Source: Hydrogenovibrio marinus (lineage in GTDB: Bacteria; Pseudomonadota; Gammaproteobacteria; Thiomicrospirales; Thiomicrospiraceae). From it: 64,000 bases of DNA. The notes beneath the pieces are model-generated. The model saw nothing but the letters and a program-made list of their open reading frames with translations, was not told where the DNA came from and made no database searches. Position 1 is the first letter of the stretch. Each line of letters opens with the position of its first letter. The stretch is from positions 2,108,001 through 2,172,000 of the forward strand of contig NZ_AP020335.1 of assembly GCF_013340845.1 (NCBI RefSeq), given 5' to 3'. This document shows, piece after piece, positions 18,547 through 27,076 of the stretch. The translations under genes were made by a program, and so were the position numbers.

Positions 18547-19594
18547 CCAACCAGCTTCCAATACCAAATACCCCGTCAATCTTGTCACGGGGCTATTGGG
18601 AAGCGGCAAAACCACCCTTATCCGACACCTGCTTGAGTCCAAACCTCAAAATGAGATTTGGGGACTACTCATTAACGACTTCGGTGAAATCGGCATTGAT
18701 GCCGCTGCACTGACAAATCCCCAAAACCCGGAAAACACCCCTTTAATGGAAGTGTCAGGTGGCTGTCTATGCTGCACTGCATTTCATGGTTATCAACAGG
18801 CGTTATCGACTCTGTTAGCACAAAAGGTCAATCGCATCATTATCGAACCGACCGGGCTGGGACACCCCGCCAAAATTATCGACCTATTGAAACAACCGCC
18901 GTTCACTGAACTTGTTTCGATTTCCGGTATTATCGGTGTCATCACCGCTACACAACTTTCGCCGGAGCGCTGGCAAAAGTCCGCCATCATGCGAGACATA
19001 GTCACGCTTGCCGACACATTAATCGTCAATAAAAACGACCTGGCAACACCAACGGAATTGGCAGCGGCGCAATCGGTTTTGGATAACACCTACCCGCCCA
19101 AGGAAAACTGTATTGTCACTTCTTTGCGAAACAGCGTTTTACTAGCGCCCCCCAACCTGGTAGATTTTAAGCAAATCCAGCAACCCTTTTACCTCATCGC
19201 CGGACTGGATGAACATGCTCAGCAAACTGCTGGCACCCCGCAACCTTTTGCCTCGACATTGCCTTTATGTACCCGCTCAGAAATGCGCATTGGCAACACC
19301 AGCACCATCGGCTGGGTGTTTGATTCACAACTGCAATTTCACCGCACCCATTTTCTGGCATGGTTGAACAGCTTAATCATCGACACCGACAAAAACCTCC
19401 TGCGAGCAAAAGGCTTGATCAAAACTGGGAATGAATGGCAGCACCTCAACACTGTTGACCAGCAAACCCAGCTCTCCGACATCGCTTGGCGTCAAGACAG
19501 TCGGCTAGAACTTATCTTCAGCCACGCATTAACCGAGCGGGATATTGCTGCGCTGGAAAGCGGGTTATCAGAGTGTCTTTTCACCCGAAATTAA
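18533..19594 (+). CDS. COG0523 (CobW/YjiA/ZigA-type) metal-handling GTPase
   Basis: G3E-family P-loop GTPase thought to insert metals into client proteins. Walker A GLLGSGKTTL, the metal-binding CxCC motif in SGGCLCC, EPTGLGHP and NKND (NKxD) are all visible; C-terminal CobW_C-like domain from about 245. 353 aa. GTG start inside the end of mqo. Located 213 bp before folE2: COG0523 proteins and FolE2 are often linked in zinc-limitation regulons, so a zinc-sparing role is plausible. A dispersed-repeat copy at 19150-19168 encodes PPNLVDF. Confidence 0.87.
   Translation: MKTSNQPASNTKYPVNLVTGLLGSGKTTLIRHLLESKPQNEIWGLLINDFGEIGIDAAALTNPQNPENTPLMEVSGGCLCCTAFHGYQQALSTLLAQKVNRIIIEPTGLGHPAKIIDLLKQPPFTELVSISGIIGVITATQLSPERWQKSAIMRDIVTLADTLIVNKNDLATPTELAAAQSVLDNTYPPKENCIVTSLRNSVLLAPPNLVDFKQIQQPFYLIAGLDEHAQQTAGTPQPFASTLPLCTRSEMRIGNTSTIGWVFDSQLQFHRTHFLAWLNSLIIDTDKNLLRAKGLIKTGNEWQHLNTVDQQTQLSDIAWRQDSRLELIFSHALTERDIAALESGLSECLFTRN
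19150..19168 (-). repeat. 19-bp dispersed repeat, single copy inside the COG0523 GTPase gene
   Basis: Exact consensus copy (R=A) in inverted orientation; the gene strand reads it as P-N-L-V-D-F. It falls in the linker after the GTPase domain. Confidence 0.85.
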
Positions 19595-19606
19595 CAAAAC
19601 TAATAC

Positions 19607-19640
19607 CCGACTGTTTTAGTCAGGAATTATTTTATTTTTA
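19607..19640 (+). terminator. Possible terminator after the COG0523 gene
   Basis: Short stem CCGACT/AGTCAGG with a one-base bulge followed by a T-rich run ending in TTTATTTTTA. Weak stem, so only moderate support. Confidence 0.4.
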
Positions 19641-19641
19641 G

Positions 19642-19650
19642 TGATATAAT
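19642..19650 (+). promoter_or_regulatory. Extended -10 promoter for folE2
   Basis: TGATATAAT fits an extended -10 (TGnTATAAT) about 155 bp before folE2, leaving a leader of roughly 150 nt. I looked for a Zur box and did not find a convincing one. Confidence 0.5.
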
Positions 19651-19806
19651 GCACCGCTTGCTGTCAGCAAAATCGTTCAACTTCAACGATGAAGACGATT
19701 CAAACTTAGCCCATCATGGCCTTTGTGCTGACTTACTCACAACAAACTGTTTGAAAAAACACAGACCTCACTCAAATCAGGTCTCATAAAAGCCGAAGGA
19801 AATTGC

Positions 19807-20760
19807 ATGACGAAGAACATGCCCGATATCGCTTGTCAGCCATATGAAAACCCTCAAGGAAAACTAAACTGGGTCGGAATGTCCGGCATTGAACTGCCGA
19901 TTCTGGTCGAAAACGAGCAACGCACGCCAACCCAACTTTCCTCACAAGTCCAAGCCTATGTCAGCCTTGACGATCCGCTTAGCAAAGGCATTCACATGTC
20001 TCGCCTGTATGTGCTATTGGATCAAAAAGGAGCCGAAGCGCCTTTATCCGCGCAACACGTCAAAGGTTTATTGCAAGCCTTTATCGACTCTCATGAAGGA
20101 CTGAGCAACCACGCTTTTGTTGAATTCCGTTTCGACTACTATGAAAGACGTCGTTCATTGAAATCCGACAATTCAGGCTGGAAACATTATCCAACCACTT
20201 TGCGCGGCGAACTGAAAGATGGAACCTTTGAATGCGAAGTCAGCATCAGCGTGCCTTACTCTTCCACTTGTCCCTGTTCGGCAGCCTTGTCTCGCCAACT
20301 GATTCAAGAAGCATTTGAGCAAAAATTCTCCGGTGATCAAGTCGATTACCAAGAAGTGCTTGCTTGGTTAGGCACACCTGAAGGTATTTGCGCTACGCCA
20401 CACAGCCAACGCTCTTATGCTCAGGTTAAGGTCAAAATTGCTGAAGACGCACCTTTGTCGATTTCTGCGTTAATCAACCAGATTGAAGACGCGGTGCAAA
20501 CGCCTGTGCAATCAACGGTCAAACGTGAAGATGAACAAGAATTCGCGCGCCTGAACGCCAGTAACCTGATGTTCTGCGAAGATGCGGCACGCCGTTTACA
20601 GAACAAGTTCAGCCAACAAACCGAATACTTGGACTTCTGGATTCGCGTCAACCACTTGGAAAGCTTGCATCCGCATGATGCGGTGGCGATTGTCACCAAA
20701 GGCATTCCGGGCGGCTATGACGATGAGCCTAACTTTATGGATAGACTTTCGGTTAATTAA
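19807..20760 (+). CDS. folE2: GTP cyclohydrolase FolE2 (type IB)
   Basis: Converts GTP to 7,8-dihydroneopterin triphosphate, first step of folate synthesis, using a metal other than obligate zinc. Signature CPCSAALS with the catalytic Cys (about residue 155), FEVRFDYYERR-like segment (VEFRFDYYERR), HSQRSYAQV and the C-terminal NHLESLHPHDA are typical of FolE2 and absent from FolE. 317 aa. AAGGAAA precedes the ATG. No FolE is in the window. Confidence 0.93.
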   Translation: MTKNMPDIACQPYENPQGKLNWVGMSGIELPILVENEQRTPTQLSSQVQAYVSLDDPLSKGIHMSRLYVLLDQKGAEAPLSAQHVKGLLQAFIDSHEGLSNHAFVEFRFDYYERRRSLKSDNSGWKHYPTTLRGELKDGTFECEVSISVPYSSTCPCSAALSRQLIQEAFEQKFSGDQVDYQEVLAWLGTPEGICATPHSQRSYAQVKVKIAEDAPLSISALINQIEDAVQTPVQSTVKREDEQEFARLNASNLMFCEDAARRLQNKFSQQTEYLDFWIRVNHLESLHPHDAVAIVTKGIPGGYDDEPNFMDRLSVN

Positions 20761-20807
20761 AAAATTGCCAGGTTGGGTACTTAATTTACCCCAACCTGGT
20801 AGATTTT
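20761..20807. repeat. Inverted pair of the 19-bp dispersed repeat between folE2 and lrp
   Basis: Left copy 20761-20778 has one deletion (AAAATTGCC) and a final T. Right copy 20789-20807 is exact but inverted. It directly follows the folE2 stop and its last bases are the lrp stop codon. A stem of about 16 bp could serve as a shared terminator of the two convergent genes. Confidence 0.88.
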
Positions 20808-21273
20808 AGCCAATCGGCAATGCGGTTTTATCCACCACTTTTCTCAACACAAAACTGGTATGCACGCCGCTCACTCCGTCGATTTGCGTGAGGTGATTGA
20901 GCAACAAATCTTGGTAAGCATCCATATCTTTCACCACCACTTTCAACTGATAGTCGGCAGACTGCCCCGTCAACAATAAACACTCCAACACATTGGGAAT
21001 TGCCTGCACGGCACTTTCAAACCCCTGAAACCGTTCTTTGGTATGCTTGTCGACGGAAATATGCACCAACGCCATCAAATCCAAACCGAGTTTCTTGGCA
21101 TCCAACAACGCACGATACCCCACAATCAACCCACTGGTTTCCAGTGCCTTGAACCGACGCAAACAAGCCGAGGGCGACAAACCAATCTGGTCCGCCAACT
21201 CCTGATTGCTCAACCTGCCGTTTTCCTGTAATGCCGACAAAATGGCTTTATCAAACTTATCCAACTGCAACAT
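20806..21273 (-). CDS. Lrp/AsnC-family transcriptional regulator
   Basis: Feast/famine regulator: N-terminal winged HTH (LDKFDKAILSALQENGRLS, NQELADQIGLSPSACLRRFKAL) and C-terminal RAM effector-binding domain (about 70-150). About 155 aa. I chose ATG 21273, preceded by GAGGCAGG, instead of the upstream in-frame start. Divergent from leuA with phased AT boxes between them, which suggests control of leuA by leucine or another amino acid. Stop overlaps a dispersed repeat. Confidence 0.88.
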   Translation of the reverse strand: MLQLDKFDKAILSALQENGRLSNQELADQIGLSPSACLRRFKALETSGLIVGYRALLDAKKLGLDLMALVHISVDKHTKERFQGFESAVQAIPNVLECLLLTGQSADYQLKVVVKDMDAYQDLLLNHLTQIDGVSGVHTSFVLRKVVDKTALPIG

Positions 21274-21332
21274 AAACCTGCCTCTCATCCGAAAATCGAA
21301 CAATAGTATTTAACCATTAGTTTTTTAAAAAC

Positions 21333-21411
21333 AATTTAATTTCAAAAAAACACTTTAAATTAGAATTTAATGCTAAATATAAGCGATTTAATCGTATCTT
21401 TGCAATTTAAT
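21333..21411. promoter_or_regulatory. Four phased ATTTAAT boxes between lrp and leuA
   Basis: AATTTAAT at 21333, 21364 and 21404 and GATTTAAT at 21385. Starts are 31, 21 and 19 bp apart, close to whole helical turns, as expected for a multimeric Lrp-type site. A partial ATTTAAC lies at 21308. Confidence 0.5.
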
Positions 21412-21496
21412 CCGACAGACAAGTTGCTAGAATTTATTTCAGAGTAAAGATCACTCTGCGAACTCTAATTAACCTTACTGAAAAACGAGAAAATAA

Positions 21497-23122
21497 ATGA
21501 ACACAATGAACTTTCATAAGTATCGCCCAACGGTGACTCCCGATTTACCCAATCGTCAGTGGCCGAACCGTCGTCTTACCAAGGCGCCGATTTGGGTGAG
21601 TGTCGATCTAAGAGACGGCAACCAAGCTTTGGCAAAACCCATGACCGTGGAGCAAAAGCTTAAACTTTGGGACAAATTGGTTTCTATCGGTTTCAAGACT
21701 ATTGAAATCGGTTTTCCGTCAGCCAGTCAATTAGAGTTCGATTTCACCCGCCGCTTGATTGAAGAAAACCGTATTCCGGACGATGTGACGGTGCAGGTTC
21801 TGGTACAGGCGCGCGAACATTTAATCGAACGTACTTATGAAGCACTTGCTGGCGTAAAGCAGGCGGTGATTCATGTTTACAACACTACCTCGCGCGTACA
21901 ACGTGACAAGGTTTTCTGTAAAACCAAAGACGAAATCAAACAGATTGCTGTCGATGGCGCCACTTGGGTTCAGGAATACGCCAAGCGTTATCCTGAAACC
22001 CATTGGATTTTCCAATACTCACCGGAAAGCTTCTCGCAAACCGAAACTGACTTTGCGGTAGAAGTTTGCCAAGCGGTGATGGACGTCTGGCAACCAACAC
22101 CACAGAACAAGTGCATTTTGAACTTGCCTTCAACCGTGGAAAGCACCTCTCCTAACCGCTTTGCCGACCAGATCGAATATTTCATCACTCACATGCAAAA
22201 CCGTGAATCCGCGATTATTTCCGTACACACTCATAACGACAGAGGCTGTGCGGTGGCCGCTGCGGAGTTAGCAATCTTGGCAGGGGCAGATCGTGTGGAA
22301 GGCACTCTATTGGGCAACGGCGAACGCACCGGAAACATGGATGTCGTCACCTTGGCAATGAACCTTTACAGCGAAGGGATTAACCCTGAGTTGAACTTCA
22401 GCAACCCTGACGACTGGATTGAGGTGGTGGAAGAAGTCACACAAATCGAAACCCACATTCGCCATCCTTGGGTAGGACAAGCGGTTTACACCGCTTACTC
22501 GGGCAGCCATCAGGATGCTATCCGTAAATGTTTGGCGGTACAAAATGATGACAAACCTTGGGATGTTGCTTATTTGCCGATAGACCCGAAAGACATTCAG
22601 CGCGATTACGAAGCGATTATCCGCGTCAACAGTCAGTCCGGTAAAGCAGGTGCGGCATTCGTACTGGAACAGGAATATGGTTTGAACTTACCGAAGTGGG
22701 TTCAACAGGATTTTGCCCCTGTCGCTCAAAACTGTGCAGAGTCAACCGATGGCGTTGTCAGCCATAAAGTGTTGTTTGATGCATTTGTTGAGCATTATCG
22801 TCTGAATGACAGTCATAGTCAGCTCAACCACTATAAATTGGACAAACAAGACGGCAAGGAACACCTTAGCCTAGAAGTGAATGGCGAAACCTGGCAAGGC
22901 GTGGGCAACGGGACTTTAAGCGCGCTTTGTAATGCTTGGCAGAACAAAACCCAAAATGAAATCGATGTCTTGGATTATGCGGAACACGCTATGCACCAAG
23001 GCAAAGAAGCCAAGGCCATTGCTTACATTCATGTGCAGGTCGGCAACCAAAAGCGCGTTGGCATCGCCATGATGGAAGACAGCCTATCGGCAATGATGCA
23101 GGCATTGATTTCCGCTGTGTAA
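21497..23122 (+). CDS. leuA: 2-isopropylmalate synthase LeuA (type 2)
   Basis: Condenses acetyl-CoA and 2-ketoisovalerate, first committed step of leucine synthesis. DRE-TIM barrel: [10 protein letters not shown] (metal/substrate loop), HTHNDRG with the metal-binding Hx[13 protein letters not shown]-terminal leucine-sensing domain (about 420-541) is present. 541 aa and the opening PNRQWPNRR fit the LeuA2 (about 555 aa) group rather than the E. coli 523-aa type. Leader has a weak hairpin CAGAGT/ACTCTG (21440-21458); I see no leader peptide. Confidence 0.94.
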   Translation: MNTMNFHKYRPTVTPDLPNRQWPNRRLTKAPIWVSVDLRDGNQALAKPMTVEQKLKLWDKLVSIGFKTIEIGFPSASQLEFDFTRRLIEENRIPDDVTVQVLVQAREHLIERTYEALAGVKQAVIHVYNTTSRVQRDKVFCKTKDEIKQIAVDGATWVQEYAKRYPETHWIFQYSPESFSQTETDFAVEVCQAVMDVWQPTPQNKCILNLPSTVESTSPNRFADQIEYFITHMQNRESAIISVHTHNDRGCAVAAAELAILAGADRVEGTLLGNGERTGNMDVVTLAMNLYSEGINPELNFSNPDDWIEVVEEVTQIETHIRHPWVGQAVYTAYSGSHQDAIRKCLAVQNDDKPWDVAYLPIDPKDIQRDYEAIIRVNSQSGKAGAAFVLEQEYGLNLPKWVQQDFAPVAQNCAESTDGVVSHKVLFDAFVEHYRLNDSHSQLNHYKLDKQDGKEHLSLEVNGETWQGVGNGTLSALCNAWQNKTQNEIDVLDYAEHAMHQGKEAKAIAYIHVQVGNQKRVGIAMMEDSLSAMMQALISAV

Positions 23123-23123
23123 T

Positions 23124-23142
23124 AAAATCTGCCAGGTTGGGG
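23124..23142 (+). repeat. 19-bp dispersed repeat, single intergenic copy after leuA
   Basis: Exact consensus (R=G), immediately after the leuA stop and just before an ordinary terminator hairpin. Confidence 0.88.
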
Positions 23143-23165
23143 TAACCAACATAAAGCTACAAACA

Positions 23166-23192
23166 AAAAAGGGCGCAAATAGCGCCCTTTTT
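23166..23192. terminator. Bidirectional Rho-independent terminator
   Basis: Stem AAAAAGGGCGC/GCGCCCTTTTT with 5-nt loop AAATA, between convergent leuA and the MBL-fold gene. A-run and T-run allow function in both directions. Confidence 0.88.
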
Positions 23193-23211
23193 AATGCCCG
23201 GAAAAACCGAC

Positions 23212-23260
23212 TAGAAATCACGCCTAGAAATCACTTTTAGAAATCACCACCAGTGATTTC
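23212..23260. repeat. Three 13-bp tandem repeats over the stop codon, plus inverted repeat
   Basis: TAGAAATCAC recurs at 23212, 23225 and 23238 with period 13. A GAAATCAC/GTGATTTC inverted repeat (23240-23260) overlaps the 3' end of the MBL gene. Confidence 0.75.
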
Positions 23261-24337
23261 CTGATAGATGCGTCTGGCATTGTTTTTCGCCGCTTGGTCG
23301 AATACCGGACGGTCTTTATACATAGACTGGTCGATAGCTTCAGCATCTTGCTGATTACCGCCGTTATCGACGACTTTCTGCACCTGTTTTTGCACATAAC
23401 GGAAGTAGTCATAGGTTTGACGTTTGATCGTCGCCATATCCGCTGGCGTACCGTGCCCAGGAACTACCGTCACATCATGTGGAATTTGCTTCATCATGTT
23501 CTCAAACGACTTCGTCCACTCAAAGCTATTGGTGTAGTTGAACATCACCGGCATACGCTCGTTAAAGCCTAAGTCACCGGTAAACAACAGTTTGCGACTT
23601 GGGATATAGACGCTGGTTGATGCAGGTGTATGACCTGGCCCGAAATCCATCAGGATGAACTTCTCGCCACCACCGACATCCACCGCCAACTTGTTTTCAA
23701 AGGTGGTGAACTTATCGGCGACATTGCGGGCGGATTGTGTCAATTCCTCACCCACTCGACGTCCCCATTCGGCTTTGATACTTGGGAAGGCATCATCAAA
23801 CTGTTTGTTTGCCAACGCACTTGAGTAAAGGTGACGCACGCCAACATCCCACCAATAACTCGCACCAAGATAGGCATGCCCTTGGTTGTTTTCCACCGCC
23901 AGCCATTTCACAGGTTTGTCGGTAATACGTTTAATTTGCTGATGCACGCTGTAGGCAATGGCAGGGTTTGCGCCCGCATTGAAAACGAATACACCATCTT
24001 TGAAGATGACAAAAGAAATATTGTTGTTCAAACCGAAGTTAGAAGGGTTGTGCCAAATCTGGCTACCGACAATGGTGTAAACCCCCTCTTTGACTTTCAC
24101 CGCTTTAGGAAGTGGCAGCTCTTTACCGATATAACCGGCTTTCGCTTCGGTGGCGGCGATATCTCGCAGATAGGCATCCGCCGCTTGAGATTGGTCTTGG
24201 GATTTTTGCGCTTTCAGGTCTTGCGCCCAAGCTTTGAAGCCATCAACATAAGGATCACCTTTTTCCGCATAACTGCGTTCAGTGACCCCTAGCAATGCCA
24301 CAAAAAGTATCGGTATATATAAACTTCGTCGTTTCAT
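23237..24337 (-). CDS. Exported metallo-beta-lactamase-fold protein with degenerate zinc site
   Basis: N-terminal signal peptide (KRRSLYIPILFVALLGV). MBL fold: the usual HxHxDH is replaced by ENNQGH (residues 149-154), so only the last His of the motif is kept, while H236 (GPGHTP), D255 (FTGDL) and H295 (VPGHG) remain. Resembles SoxH and quinoprotein-linked MBL proteins of sulfur oxidisers; no sox genes are nearby, so function is unknown. I chose ATG 24337 with GGGAGG upstream. Three 13-bp tandem units span its stop codon. Confidence 0.8.
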   Translation of the reverse strand: MKRRSLYIPILFVALLGVTERSYAEKGDPYVDGFKAWAQDLKAQKSQDQSQAADAYLRDIAATEAKAGYIGKELPLPKAVKVKEGVYTIVGSQIWHNPSNFGLNNNISFVIFKDGVFVFNAGANPAIAYSVHQQIKRITDKPVKWLAVENNQGHAYLGASYWWDVGVRHLYSSALANKQFDDAFPSIKAEWGRRVGEELTQSARNVADKFTTFENKLAVDVGGGEKFILMDFGPGHTPASTSVYIPSRKLLFTGDLGFNERMPVMFNYTNSFEWTKSFENMMKQIPHDVTVVPGHGTPADMATIKRQTYDYFRYVQKQVQKVVDNGGNQQDAEAIDQSMYKDRPVFDQAAKNNARRIYQEITGGDF

Positions 24338-24487
24338 AACCATCCTCCCAAACAATTTTTCAATTTTTTATTTTGTTTATATGCGGCTTTCTAAGAAGCC
24401 TTTACTTGATTAACTATGAACAAGTATTTAACCCATTATCCTCTTTTCAATTAAAAGAGCAACGCAGTGCCGTGAGCTCTGGAGAGA

Positions 24488-25588
24488 TTACGTTCTATCC
24501 AGCAAATCGGAATGTTTCAGCGCGTAAACATCAAAAATGGTGATCGCCAAAGCCGCAATAACCGGACCGAAAAACAACCCGATAATCCCAAAATGAATCA
24601 GCCCCGCAAATGTCGACAAGATGGTCATCATCGTATGATTGGCAACTTCCAAGCCTTCTCCACTGGCATGAAGCGTCATGGAAATACGGCGAATCAGAAT
24701 CGGGCGTAAAACGTTATCAATCAAGAAGCCATTGATGACCGCACCGATGAACATTACTACCCCAGCTTCGACATACTGCCCTTGGAATACCAGGAACGAT
24801 GCCACCGGAATCCAGATCAACGCAGAGCCAACGACAGGAATAAAGGAGGTAACGGCAATTGCCATTCCCAAGAACAGTCCCGGCAAACCAAGTAACCACG
24901 CCACCGTTGCAAAGGTGACACCTTGCGCCAACGCCACACCCAGTACCGACAATAACAAGATGGTCGACAAGTTGGAAAAACGCGACATAATCATCATGTC
25001 ATAGTGATTTTCCAGTGGTGATAGCACTTTAAGGTGCTGTGCAATTTTGTGCCCGTCGCGATAAAAGAAGAACATGGCGAAGACCGCTAACAGAACAAAA
25101 GTCAAAAATGAAGTAGTGCTACCGAACACCCCTTTCACCAAAAAGACGATGGTCTCCTGAGCGAATTTAATGATCTTGCCTGCATTATCGTGAAGTTGTT
25201 GAATCAACTGCGTTTGTGTATCTTCAGGAATGGGGATGATATTCACCAGATTTTTGTTCATATCGGCGAAGGTTTGTGGCGTCTGCATCGCCAACCAATG
25301 TTGCGCTTCGCCATAGACTTGACCGACCTGCAAACCGACTTCCAGCAGAAGATAAGTCACCGGTGCAATAACCGTCAGGAAAACTCCTACGCTCATTAAT
25401 GCGGATGCTGTCGTTTCGGAATTGACCTTTACTAACAGTTTTTGATAGATTGCATAGGTCGCTGTTGCTAAAATCATAGCGAAGAACAGCGCTTCCAGAA
25501 ATGGAGAGAATAGCCACAACAATCCGACGATGGCGACGATTAGAAGAATGAATAAAAAGCTTTCCGCCAAACTTTGTTGTGAGCGCAT
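24488..25588 (-). CDS. AI-2E family (PerM/YdiK-like) membrane permease
   Basis: Integral membrane protein with about eight TM helices and the family's central VPVVGSALIWIP-like segment (SFIPVVGSALIWIPVA). 366 aa. Family members have varied or unknown substrates, including autoinducer-2 export (TqsA) and Na+/H+ antiport. It is 33 kb from the LsrK-like gene, so no link is claimed. Divergent from ppnN. Confidence 0.85.
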   Translation of the reverse strand: MRSQQSLAESFLFILLIVAIVGLLWLFSPFLEALFFAMILATATYAIYQKLLVKVNSETTASALMSVGVFLTVIAPVTYLLLEVGLQVGQVYGEAQHWLAMQTPQTFADMNKNLVNIIPIPEDTQTQLIQQLHDNAGKIIKFAQETIVFLVKGVFGSTTSFLTFVLLAVFAMFFFYRDGHKIAQHLKVLSPLENHYDMMIMSRFSNLSTILLLSVLGVALAQGVTFATVAWLLGLPGLFLGMAIAVTSFIPVVGSALIWIPVASFLVFQGQYVEAGVVMFIGAVINGFLIDNVLRPILIRRISMTLHASGEGLEVANHTMMTILSTFAGLIHFGIIGLFFGPVIAALAITIFDVYALKHSDLLDRT

Positions 25589-25637
25589 GGTCTGTTACCT
25601 TAACTCTAGCCTTAACAAGAAGAGCCACTAATCTATC

Positions 25638-27023
25638 ATGAATAACGCCATCAAAAAAGTCTTAATTCGTCCTGTTGAAAACATGCAAATCCTCTCTTAC
25701 CAAGAGGCACAGCAGCTTTGTGACGGAAATGATCACGGCCTGAACGAACTCCTCAGACGTTGTGCACTTGCCGTACTCAACACCGGTGCGAAGGAAGATA
25801 ATGGACTGGCTCTGCTTGAAGCACACCCGGATTTCCGCGTTAACGTAAACGTCAAAGGACGCGGCATTCAGCTGGAAATCGAAAATGCACCTGCGAATGC
25901 TTTTGTCGATGGCGAAATGATTGTCGGCTTACAAGAACATTTATCGGCGGTGATTCGCGACTTGCTTTATGCCAAAAACGAAATCATCGACAACCCTGAA
26001 TTTGATCTGGAAAGCTCCTTTGGAATTACCAATGCCATCTTTCATCTGGCTCGTAACGCCAACTTAATGTGCATTGACCGTGACCCGAATATCGTCGTTT
26101 GTTGGGGTGGGCATTCCATCAGTCTGGAAGAATACAAGTACACAAAACATGTCGGTTACGAGTTGGGGCTAAGACGTTTTGATATCTGCACCGGCTGTGG
26201 ACCGGGTGCTATGAAAGGTCCAATGAAAGGCGCTGTGCTTGGGCACGGCAAGCAACGCCACAAAGGCGCACGTTTTATCGGCTTGACCGAGCCGGGTATC
26301 ATCGCCGCTGAAGCACCAAATGCCATTGTGACGGAGCTTGCTATCCTGCCGGACATCGAAAAACGTCTGGAAGCCTTTATGCGTTTGGGGCACGGCATTA
26401 TCATCTTCCCGGGTGGTGCCGGTACCATGGAAGAAATCCTGTATCTTCTGAGCGTACTCTTGCATCCACAAAACATGGATGTGCCGATTCCGGTCATCCT
26501 CACCTCATCAGGCAACCACAAAGGCTATTTTGAAGCGGTATTGGAATTCATCGAGAACGCTTTGGGCGAAGAAGCTCGGCAAAAGCTGACCTTTATCCAC
26601 GATAACCCATCACGCGTGGCACAACTCATCAAAAAAGGCGTTCAAGATGTGCGCTTCCACCGCAAAGAAACCAGTGATGCCTACTTCTACAACTGGAACC
26701 TTTACATTCCATTTGAACTTCAAAAACCCTTCAAGCCGACTCACGAAGGCATTGCCCAATTGAAGCTGCACAAAAATCAGCCTCCCCATAAATTGGCATC
26801 GGAATTACGCCAAGTGTTCTCCGCAATCGTAGCTGGTAATGTGAAATCAGATGGCATCAAACAGATTGAAGAAAAAGGGCCATTCCAGATTCATGGCGAC
26901 CCTGAAATCATGACACGCATCGACAACTTACTGAAAACCTTTGTCGCACAACGTCGCATGAAATTGGGAACGGAGAATTACGTGCCCTGCTATAATATCA
27001 TCACCGAGAATAAGGGAGCTTAA
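25638..27023 (+). CDS. ppnN: Nucleotide 5'-monophosphate nucleosidase PpnN (YgdH)
   Basis: Cleaves purine and pyrimidine monophosphates to base plus ribose-5-phosphate, stimulated by (p)ppGpp in E. coli. LOG-family core with GGHS, TGCGPGAMKG and PGGAGTMEEILY (catalytic Glu), flanked by the N-terminal DUF4478-like and C-terminal DUF3412-like domains of PpnN. 461 aa, full length. Confidence 0.92.
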   Translation: MNNAIKKVLIRPVENMQILSYQEAQQLCDGNDHGLNELLRRCALAVLNTGAKEDNGLALLEAHPDFRVNVNVKGRGIQLEIENAPANAFVDGEMIVGLQEHLSAVIRDLLYAKNEIIDNPEFDLESSFGITNAIFHLARNANLMCIDRDPNIVVCWGGHSISLEEYKYTKHVGYELGLRRFDICTGCGPGAMKGPMKGAVLGHGKQRHKGARFIGLTEPGIIAAEAPNAIVTELAILPDIEKRLEAFMRLGHGIIIFPGGAGTMEEILYLLSVLLHPQNMDVPIPVILTSSGNHKGYFEAVLEFIENALGEEARQKLTFIHDNPSRVAQLIKKGVQDVRFHRKETSDAYFYNWNLYIPFELQKPFKPTHEGIAQLKLHKNQPPHKLASELRQVFSAIVAGNVKSDGIKQIEEKGPFQIHGDPEIMTRIDNLLKTFVAQRRMKLGTENYVPCYNIITENKGA

Positions 27024-27076
27024 CCCTCCCTCTTGACTCCTCCCATACAACAATAGATGACGAAAAGAATTCCCTG

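Noticed and set aside
22884-22904. AACCTGGCAAGG in leuA resembling the repeat core
   Set aside because: Only about nine bases match and the flanks differ; not counted as a copy.
24488-25588. AI-2 export link with the LsrK-like kinase
   Set aside because: The family name covers many functions and the genes are about 33 kb apart.
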